Shown here: positions 14,217 to 22,900 of the stretch, in pieces | Layout of the letters: the number at the start of each line of letters is the position of its first letter | Position numbering within the stretch: position 1 is the stretch's first letter | Assembly (NCBI GenBank): GCA_944393455.1 | Contig: CALYAH010000132.1 | Coordinates: 1-24,425 of the forward strand | Direction of reading: 5' to 3' | Length of the DNA: 24,425 nucleotides | Origin: an uncultured Clostridia bacterium | GTDB lineage: Bacteria; Bacillota; Clostridia; TANB77; CAG-508 | Program-made: the position numbers and the translations under genes | The notes under the pieces: model-generated | The model's database searches: none | What the model was told of the DNA's origin: nothing | The model's input: only the letters and a program-made list of their open reading frames with translations

Positions 14217-15143
14217 ATGGTACAAGAGATATATATAATAGATGATGACGATTCTTCAATTGTAATATTTAGAGAATTATTTAAAAATGATCCAGAATAC
14301 AAATTTATAAGTGTAAAAACTGAAGATATAGATATAGCGTTAAAAAATATACCATCATTAATAGTAATTAATGAAGATGCAATTGACAGAGATGTTGTTG
14401 ACTTATGTAGAAAAATTAGAAAGGACGAAGACAACACAATAACACCTGTAATCATAGTATCTTCTAAAAGTGGAAGAGAACATAGAGTAAGGATTTTGCA
14501 AGAATCAGTAGAATATTTTATAAAAAAGCCAGTTGATGAACAATACTTATACTACACGGTTAAAAATTTAAATAGGCTATTAGCTAGTAACAGAAGAGTC
14601 AGCCCACTAACAGGGTTACCGGGAAATGTACAAATACATGAAGAAATGAAAAAAAGGATATCAAGAAGAGAAGCATTTTCAGTTTTATATTTGGATTTAG
14701 ACAATTTTAAAGCTTATAATGATGTATATGGTTTCTTAAAAGGTGACCAAATTATAGAATTTACAGCAGAAACAATTGTAAATTTAATTCATAGTGATGA
14801 AATAGATAATTCATTTGTAGGGCATATAGGAGGAGATGACTTTGTAGCAATTGTTCCAGGAACTAATTGTGAAAAATTGTGCCAAAATATGTTAGCGTAT
14901 TTTGATAAAAATGTAGGAAAATTCTTTACAGAAGAAGATTTAGAAAAGGGATATATAGAAGTAGCAAACCGAAAAGGAATTATTGAACAATTTCCATTAA
15001 CTTCATTGTCCATAGGAGTTGTAGTTGCAGATGAAGGAAGATTTCACAATATACTTGAAATAGGAGAAATAGGAGCACAAGTCAAACATGCAGCTAAATC
15101 AGTTATGGGAAGTAGCTATGCAATTGATAAAAGAAGAATATAA
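14217..15143 (+). CDS. Diguanylate cyclase with an altered receiver domain
   Basis: This 308-residue cytoplasmic protein makes cyclic di-GMP from two GTP. ATG 14217 is chosen because AAAGGAG is seven bases upstream. Residues 1-120 form a CheY-like receiver with the acidic cluster DDDD (9-12) and lysine near 104 (FIKKP). The phosphoacceptor position at the end of strand 3 (SLIVIN) is Asn52 instead of Asp, so normal phosphorylation is unlikely. Residues 125-308 form the GGDEF domain with PLTGLPG, the metal and base-binding LDLDNFKAYND (159-169) and the active signature GGDDF (205-209). The inhibitory RxxD site is missing (serine and isoleucine at the key positions), so product inhibition is probably weak. 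cwlD follows behind an RBS-sequestering hairpin. Control is probably by a signal or partner other than phosphorylation. Confidence 0.88.
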   Translation: MVQEIYIIDDDDSSIVIFRELFKNDPEYKFISVKTEDIDIALKNIPSLIVINEDAIDRDVVDLCRKIRKDEDNTITPVIIVSSKSGREHRVRILQESVEYFIKKPVDEQYLYYTVKNLNRLLASNRRVSPLTGLPGNVQIHEEMKKRISRREAFSVLYLDLDNFKAYNDVYGFLKGDQIIEFTAETIVNLIHSDEIDNSFVGHIGGDDFVAIVPGTNCEKLCQNMLAYFDKNVGKFFTEEDLEKGYIEVANRKGIIEQFPLTSLSIGVVVADEGRFHNILEIGEIGAQVKHAAKSVMGSSYAIDKRRI

Positions 15144-15164
15144 AACTTTTATAGTAATAAAACT

Positions 15165-15214
15165 AAAAACTCTTAATATAAATATTAGTAATAATATTTA
15201 TATAGGAGTTTTTT
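15165..15214 (+). terminator. Hairpin overlapping the cwlD ribosome binding site
   Basis: AAAAACTC (15165-15172) pairs with GAGTTTTT (15206-15213), and TATAAATATTA (15177-15187) with TAATATTTATA (15192-15202) around GTAA. The 3' arm contains AGGAG (15204-15208) and the T-run ends at ATG 15215. It can act as a weak terminator of the cyclase gene and hide the cwlD start signal. Confidence 0.6.
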
Positions 15215-15947
15215 ATGTTGATGGTAAGCAAAAAAAGAATAAAAATAATGGCAAGTTGCATATTAATTGCATTATTTACATTTTCATTTCAAATAGCAAG
15301 TCAAAATAAGCAAACAAATGAGACTGAAAAAATGATAGAGACCACATCAACTCCTGTATCAGGGAAAAAAGTAGTACTAGATGCAGGACATGGAGAACCA
15401 GATGAACGGAGCAGAAAGTAGTAATGGGACAACAGAAGCGGAGACAAATTTGAAAATTACATTAAAAGTACAAAACTTATTAGAACAAAGCGGATGTAAT
15501 GTAATATTAACACGTTCCGACGAAAGCGCTATTTATGATCTTGATAGCACAACTTTAAAACAAAAGAAGATATCTGATATACACAACAGAGTAAAAATAG
15601 GAAATGAAAGTTCAGCCGATATATTTGTATCGATTCATTTAAATAAAATACCACAACAGCAATATTATGGATGGCAGTGCTTTTTTAAATCAAATGACGA
15701 AAACAGTATGAATCTAGCTAAAAAATTACAGGATAGCTTGAATAAAGCGATACAAAAAGAAAATAAAAGAGTCGCTATGAAATTAGATTCAGTTTATATT
15801 ATGAAACATGTAGAGATACCAATATCAATTGTGGAATGTGGATTTTTATCAAATCCAGAAGAAGAAAAACAATTGTTAGATGATAGTTATCAAAATCGCT
15901 TAGCATGGGGGATTTATAATGGAATTATAAACTATTTTTATGAATGA
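15215..15947 (+). CDS. cwlD: N-acetylmuramoyl-L-alanine amidase CwlD, read through a +1 shift at 15407
   Basis: CwlD is the zinc amidase that helps make muramic-delta-lactam in spore cortex. From ATG 15215 (AGGAG upstream) there is a signal or anchor helix (about residues 8-30), then VVLDAGHGEPDE. The zero frame meets CGG at 15407 and stops with TAG at 15419. Skipping one C gives GHGEPDE-GAESSNGTTEAE, the normal Amidase_3 start, and a 243-residue protein. Expected catalytic features are present: zinc His in GHG, Glu in TTEAE, His in FVSIHLN, and the late catalytic Glu in SIVECGFLSNPEEE. All but the first lie after the shift, so an unshifted product is inactive. It has its own terminator. It could instead be a vegetative paralogue; its length and the EGAES/ECGFLSN motifs favour CwlD. 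Confidence 0.88.
15407..15410 (+). other. Candidate +1 recoding site CGGA (cwlD)
   Basis: The zero frame reads GAT GAA CGG AGC AGA AAG TAG. Removing C gives GAT GAA GGA GCA GAA AGT, encoding Asp-Glu-Gly-Ala-Glu-Ser of the amidase motif. This is the only site preceded by GAA rather than CTT. CGG is codon 65, and without a shift the ribosome stops four codons later. A GGAGA sequence lies about nine bases upstream. Confidence 0.7.
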
Positions 15948-15991
15948 TATCTATTACTATTGTTGATAATTATTATATAAAATTCTAATGG

Positions 15992-16038
15992 AAAAAAGCA
16001 AAAAAATGGAATAAAAACCATAAATTTTGCTTTTTTTT
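15992..16038 (+). terminator. Terminator of cwlD
   Basis: AAAAAAGCAAAA (from 15992) pairs with TTTTGCTTTTTT (16025-16036), with an inner ATGG/CCAT stem around AATAAAAA. The T-run contributes to the -35 region of the next promoter. Confidence 0.75.
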
Positions 16039-16055
16039 GATAAAAGTGGTATAAT
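16027..16055 (+). promoter_or_regulatory. Promoter of the 16091 gene
   Basis: TTGCTT (16027-16032), a 17-base spacer and TATAAT (16050-16055), with an extended -10 TGG at 16047-16049. The -35 box lies in the 3' arm of the cwlD terminator. Confidence 0.7.
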
Positions 16056-16090
16056 AAAGGTGTAGCGTAAAATGCAAAGGAGGAATTTGT

Positions 16091-16855
16091 ATGAAAGAAC
16101 GTATGAGTAATTTTAAAAAAGGACTAATTGTAGTAGGGGTAACAGGAGCAGCGATGGGAGCAGCAGCGGCTGGAAAAGCAATTGATAAATCAGACAATCC
16201 ATATGATAGGGTACCAAAAAATGATGAAGTTGCTACTTTAGATACTATTTCAGATAGTAAGTTAGAAGCTACTGGTGTAACACAGGAACAGCTTAATAAA
16301 TATAATGAATACAAAGAGATTTTAGACAATCCAGATATAACAGAGGAAGAATTAGCAAAAATGCCAAAAGAAATATATAAATTAGGATTGGAAGTATTTA
16401 AAGATAAAGTTGTGAAAAATGCGGGAGTATCTAAAGACGATGTAAGAATAGATGTATCTCATAATCCAGCAGGTAAAAGAGAAATAAAAGTTAAAATACA
16501 AGATAAAGAATATGAATATTTTGAAGATAAAGGATTAGAAGGTATAATTAAAGATCCAGGACTATCAGATAAAATTGCAAGTTTTGCAGCTTCTATGGCA
16601 GAAATAGATACAATAACAGATAAACAAAGAAATGAAATGGAAGTTTCAAAAGAAAAAATGACAGCTGAATCAAAAAATGCATTAAAAAGTATAGGCGATA
16701 TAATGCCAGATATGATAGAAGTAAATGAAAATTCAATAACAACAAAAACTATGCCAAAGACAATACCTCTTTATGAGACTGAATTTGAAAAAATTAGCGA
16801 TGATAAAAATAAAGATTATAAGGTTAATATTGAACAAGTCTTAGAAGATAAGTGA
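16091..16855 (+). CDS. Unrecognised anchored or exported protein
   Basis: I do not recognise this 254-residue protein. AAGGAGG (16078-16084) supports ATG 16091. Residues 9-31 are a short, small-residue-rich hydrophobic stretch (GLIVVGVTGAAMGAAAAG), which could be an uncleaved membrane anchor. The rest is soluble, charged (many Lys, Asp and Glu) and contains a helical region (EEELAKMPKEIYKLGLEVF) and a strand-rich part (VRIDVSHNPAGKREIKVKIQ). There is no cysteine and no catalytic motif that I can see. It has its own strong promoter. The glucan synthase gene begins 83 bases after its stop behind a terminator-like hairpin. Confidence 0.6.
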   Translation: MKERMSNFKKGLIVVGVTGAAMGAAAAGKAIDKSDNPYDRVPKNDEVATLDTISDSKLEATGVTQEQLNKYNEYKEILDNPDITEEELAKMPKEIYKLGLEVFKDKVVKNAGVSKDDVRIDVSHNPAGKREIKVKIQDKEYEYFEDKGLEGIIKDPGLSDKIASFAASMAEIDTITDKQRNEMEVSKEKMTAESKNALKSIGDIMPDMIEVNENSITTKTMPKTIPLYETEFEKISDDKNKDYKVNIEQVLEDK

Positions 16856-16885
16856 GAAGAAAGATAATATAAATGTATAAAATTA

Positions 16886-16940
16886 CCACTCTTTGCAAAC
16901 AATATGTGTAAAACATATTGGCAAGGAGTGGATTTTTTTT
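16886..16940 (+). terminator. Terminator/attenuator hairpin overlapping the glucan synthase start signal
   Basis: CCACTCTTTGC (16886-16896) pairs with GCAAGGAGTGG (16921-16931), one G-T pair, and CAATATGT (16900-16907) with ACATATTG (16913-16920), with loop GTAAA and a bulged AAA. Eight T follow at 16933-16940. The 3' arm contains the Shine-Dalgarno AAGGAGTG, and the last two T are part of start codon TTG 16939. The hairpin can both end transcription and hide the start. Confidence 0.8.
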
Positions 16941-19900
16941 GAATATAGATAAAATCTTAAAAATAAATGGAACGGTATTAGATAAAAAGCAATTAGAGAA
17001 GCATCTACAAAAAGTAGCGACTGATCACAATTTAGTAAATAAATCACAAAAAGACACATATCCTGTACCTCATATGATGGAAAGTTACAAAGTAATACAA
17101 GAAGTATATCAGTTATTAAATGAACATTTGAAGTTAGGAATAAGTATCCATCCAGCAGGAGAGTGGTTGTTAGATAATTTTTATATTGTTGAAGAAACTG
17201 TAAAACAAATAGAAAAAGAATTAACACTAAAAAAATATACAAACTTTTTAGGAATTGCAAATGGTACTTATCAAGGATTTGCACGTATATATGTATTAGC
17301 AGCTGAAATTGTAGCATATACAGATAATAAAATAGAGAGAAAAGATTTGGAAGATTATTTAGAAAGTTATCAAACAAAAAAGACTCTAAGCATGGAAGAA
17401 ATCTGGAATATAGGACTTTTTTTGGAAATTGCAATAATAGAAAATATAAGAGAGATTTGTGAAAAAATTTATCGTTCACAAATGCAAAAATATAAAGCAG
17501 AAAATATAGTAGAAAGACTAGTAGAAAATAAGACAAAATCAGAATTAAAGTTTAAAAATAACAATATTAAAATGTTAGATAAAAAAATATTAAAAGATAT
17601 GCAATATCCTTTTATTGAATATATGTATTACATTTTAAAAAGATATGGAAAAAAAGGATATAGTTACCTAAAAGCTCTAGAAGAAACTGTAGAACTAACA
17701 GGAACAACAGTATCAGATGTTATAAAAAAAGAACACTTTGACATTGCAGTACGTAAAGTCTCTATTGGAAATAGTATTAAAAGTATAAAAAAAATACAAA
17801 GAATTAATTTTTTAGAAATATTTGAAAAAGTAAATGGAGTAGAAGAATTATTAAAACAAGATCCAGCAAAAACTTATGAAAAAATGGATACTAAAACAAA
17901 AGAATATTATAGAAATAAAATTAAGGAAATATCTAAAAAAACAAAAATATCAGAAATATATATTACAAGAAAAGTATTAGAAATAGCTAGTAGTAAACCA
18001 CGAGGAACGAAACAATCACATATAGGCTATTTTTTAATTGATAAAGGAATTAATGAATTATATAACAGTATAGGATATCAAACAAAAAGGATGAAAGATA
18101 AAACTAAAACCAAAACTTATATTTTTGTGATTAGTATTTTTAGCATTTTAGTTTCATTGGGAATTAGTAAAATGTTAAATGTGAAAAATACGTGGGGGTT
18201 AATAGTTAATTTCCTTATATTTTTGATTCCAGCATCAGAACTTGCAATTCAAGTGGTTCAATATATTTTAAGTAAAATTGTAAAACCTAAATTAATACCA
18301 AAATTAGACTTCTCAAATGGAATTGACAAAGAACATTCTACAATGGTAGTAATACCAACAATTATAAAATCAAAAGAAAAAGTACAAGAGTTAATGAAAA
18401 AATTAGAAGTTTATTATTTAGCAAATCAATCAGAAAATATTTATTTTACATTATTAGGAGATTGTAGTGAAAGTGATAAAAGAGAAGAAGAATTTGATAA
18501 AGAAGTAATTGAGGAAGGACAAAAACAAGTTAGATTGTTAAACGATAAATATCAACAAAAAGAGGAAAAATTACAAATTTTTCAATTTATCTATCGAAAA
18601 AGAGTCTTAAACGAAAGTGAAAATTCTTATCTTGGTTGGGAAAGAAAAAGAGGAATGCTAAATCAATTTAATGAATATTTATTGGGAAACTTAAAAAATC
18701 CATTTCGTGAAAATACAATAGAAAAGCAAATAGAAAGCAATAAAGAAATAAAAGAAGAAATAAGAAATATTAAATATATCATTACTTTAGATGCAGACAC
18801 AGATTTAATATTAGAATCAGCTTTTGAATTAGTAGGGGCGATGGCGCATATATTAAATGAACCAGTAATAGATGAAGAAAAGAGAATTGTAGTTGAAGGT
18901 TATGGTATTTTACAACCAAGAGTAGGAATCAATTTAGACATTAGCTATAAAAATTTATTTACACAAATTTTTGCTGGTAGAGGAGGTACTGATACTTACA
19001 CTAATGCTATATCAGATGTTTATCAAGATAATTTTAAGGAAGGAATTTTTACAGGGAAAGGTATTTATGACTTAAAAGTATTTTCAAAAGTATTAAAAAA
19101 TCAAATACCAGAAAATACTGTGTTAAGTCATGACTTATTAGAAGGGTGTTACTTAAGATGTGGATTAGTATCTGATATTTTATTAATGGATGGATATCCA
19201 ACTAAATATAATAGTTTTATGAATAGACTTTCTAGATGGATTAGAGGAGACTGGCAAATTATAAGGTGGATAGGTTTAAAAAGTCCACTAAACTTACTTT
19301 CAAAATATAAAATACTAGATAACTTAAGAAGAAGTTTACTAGAATTTAGTATTATAGTTGCTATGATTTATGCTAATGTAGTAGGGATTTTATATAATGA
19401 AAAGATTTACAAAATCATTTTAACATTGTTGTTAATTGCAGTTGCTCCTTTTCTATTAGAATTATTAAATGTAATCATATTTAAAAAAGAAGGGGAACAG
19501 AAACAAAAAACATTCGAACCCAAAATATCTGGAATAAAAGGGACAATAATAAGAGGAATTTTAACGCTTGGTTGTTTACCATATAAGGCTTATGTGTCAA
19601 TAAAAGCAATTATAGTTACTTTATATAGGGTAATATTTAGTCATAAACATTTATTAGAATGGACTACTTCAGAAGAAGCTGAAAAGCAAGCAAAATCAGA
19701 TTTAGCATCTTATTATAATCAAATGGCAGTAAATCTTCTAACAGGAGTTATCAGCATAGGATTAGGTTTGCTTAAAAATAATTTTTGGGCCGTAATTTTA
19801 GGATTTTTCTGGTCATTTATACCTGCACTTATGTGGTATATTAGTAAAGATAGAAAAAAAGAAATAGCAATTGAAAAACTTGAAACAAAAGAAAAAGAAT

Positions 19901-22900
19901 ATGTAAAAGAAATAGGAAAAAAAACATGGGAATTTTTTGAAACATATTTAACTAAGGAATACAATTATTTAATAACAGAGAATTATCAAGAAGACAGAAA
20001 GGAAAAAATAGTTTTAAGGACATCTTCAACAAATATTGGTTTGTCACTCTTAGCTGTTATTTCTGCTTATGATATGAAATATATAGACAAAGAAAAATCA
20101 ATAGAATTGTTAAAAAATATCATATTTTCAGTTGAAAGTTTACCAAAATGGAATGGACATTTATATAATTGGTATCAAATAGAAACGAAAGAACCATTAA
20201 ATCCTAGGTATGTATCAACTGTGGATAGTGGAAATTTTATAGGCTATTTGTATGTAACAAAAGTATTTTTGGAAGAAATGATAACAGATAAAAATAAAGA
20301 AGAAATAGAAAGTCTAATTAGAATAGTTAGTAATATGATAAAGCAGGCAGACTTTTCTGTACTATATAATTATGAACAACAAATTTTTTCAATTGGATTT
20401 AATATAGAAGAAAACAAACTAACTGACTCGTATTATGATTTACTAGCGTCAGAGGCAAGACAAGCAAGTCTAGTAGCAATTGCAAAAAAAGATGTACCAT
20501 CAAAACACTGGAATCATTTAAGTAGAACTTTAACAACATTAGGAAAGTATAAAGGACTAATTTCATGGTCAGGAACAGCATTTGAGTACTTAATGCCAAA
20601 TGTAAATATACCAAAATATAAAGGAAGTTTATTAGACGAATCTTGTAAATTTATGATTATGAGTCAAAGAGAATATGCAAATAGATTAAATATACCCTGG
20701 GGGATTTCTGAATCAGCATTTAATGTAAAAGACCTAAAATCTAATTATCAGTATAAGGCATTTGGGATTCCATGGCTTGGATTAAAACGTGGTTTAGCAG
20801 ATGAATTAGTTGTCTCTAGCTATGGAGGGGTACTTGCGATAACAGAAATACCAAAAGAAGAAATTCAAAATTTGAAGAGATTAGAAAAAGAAGGAATGTA
20901 TGATAAATTTGGATTTTATGAATCAATCGATTTTACTCCAGAAAGAGTAGAAAAGGGAAAAACATCTAGTGTTGTTAAAACTTATATGGCACATCATCAG
21001 GGACTTATTTTACTATCTATTAATAATTTGTTTAATAATCAAATATTACAAAAAAGATTTATGAAAAATCCAGAGATAGAAGCAGTTAGTATTCTTTTGC
21101 AAGAAACAATGCCAGAAACATCAATTATTACAAAGGAAACAAAAGAAACGGTAGAAAAATTAAAATATAAAGATTATGAAAATTATATTCAAACTACCTA
21201 CAATAAAATCGACGAAAGACTGATAACAGGGAATGTGATTTCAAATGAAAATTATGTAGTAGCCATGAATCAGAAAGGGCAAGGAGTTAGTAAATACAAG
21301 GATATTTATATAAATAGATTTAAAGCAACAGATGATTATGCACAAGGGATATTTTTTACTATTAAAAATATAAAAACAAAACAAATATGGAGTTCTAATT
21401 ATTCATTTAATGAGAAAAAACGAAATAACTATCAGATTAGTTTTATGCCAGATAGAGATGAACAAGAAATTATAGAAGGAAATATAAAAACAAAAATAAA
21501 AACAACAATAAGCTCAAACGAACCTGTGGAACTACGAAGAGTTAGTTTAGAAAATCAAGGAAATGAAGAAGAAATTTTAGAAATCACTTCTTATTTTGAA
21601 CCAGTATTATCACCCAAAGAACAAGATTATGCACATCCTGTTTTTAATAATTTATTTCTAATTATGGATTTTGATGAAGAAGTTAATAGCTTAATAGTAA
21701 AAAGAAAGAAAAGGCAATTAAGTGATAAAGAAATCTATTTAGCTGCTAATTTATCCACAAATAGTGAGACAATTGGGGATTTAGAATATGAAATTAGCGA
21801 AGATAAGTTTATAGGAAGAGGAAATTTGGGGATACCAGTTATGGTAAAAAATTCAATACCATTATCAAAACAAATAGGTCTTGTTACAGAGCCGATTGTT
21901 GCCCTAAAACGAACTGTAAAAGTAAAACCAAAAGAAAAAATAGTAGTTGATTTAGTAATTAGTGTAGGAGAAGAAAAAGAGAAAGTAAAAGAAAATATAA
22001 GAAAATATCAATCTATTGAGAATGTAAAAACAGAATTTGAACTTTCTAGGGCTAGAGTAGAGGCAGAGAGTAGATATTTAAGAATCAAAGGAAAAGAAAT
22101 TGCAATTTACCAAAAGATGTTATCTTATATTATTTTTGATAACCCTATTAGAAGCGGTTGGATGAAAAAAATAAACCAAAATGGATATATGCAAAGTGAA
22201 TTTTGGAAATACGGAATTTCAGGAGATTTACCAATTATTTTGGTAAAAATTAAAGATGTAAATGACAGTTATGTTATTAAAGAAGTGCTTAAAGCATATG
22301 ATTTCTTTAGAACAAAAAATATTCAAACAGAACTAGTTATAATAGATGAAGAAAAACATAGTTATGAAAATTATGTAAGAGAAGAAATAGAAGGTTCTAT
22401 TTTTAGTAGTCATCTTGCCTATTTAAAGAATGCTAGAGGAGGTATTTTTAGTCTAAGTAAAGGAGAAGTAGATAATAAAGATATTGAATTGTTAGAATTC
22501 ATATCAAGTATTATTATTGATAGTAGCAAAGGTGGATTAGAAAATAGTATAAAGGAATTAGAAGAAGAATATTTAGAAAAATATAAACAAATTAGTGAAG
22601 AAGAAAATATTCCAACTTTAATAGAGGAGATAAATGATGATATAAATATTTTAGAAAATAAAGAAATTTTTAAATATTATAATGAATATGGTGGTTTTTC
22701 TGAAGATGGAAAAGAATATCTTATAAAAGTAGATAAACAAAATCGCCTGCCAACAGTATGGAGCCATATTATGGCAAATGAAAAATTTGGAACAATTGTA
22801 ACTGAAAATATGGGAGGATATAGTTGGTATAAAAATAGTAGATTAAATAGAGTATCAAGTTGGGAAAATAATCCAAGTTATGATATTCCTAGTGAAGTAA

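Noticed and set aside
13970..14455. 161-residue open frame on the minus strand
   Set aside because: It runs antisense across the ends of two real genes, including the cyclase promoter, and its composition mirrors them.
16883..17536. 217-residue hydrophobic open frame on the minus strand
   Set aside because: Antisense shadow of the glucan synthase N-terminus, with no start signal or family pattern.
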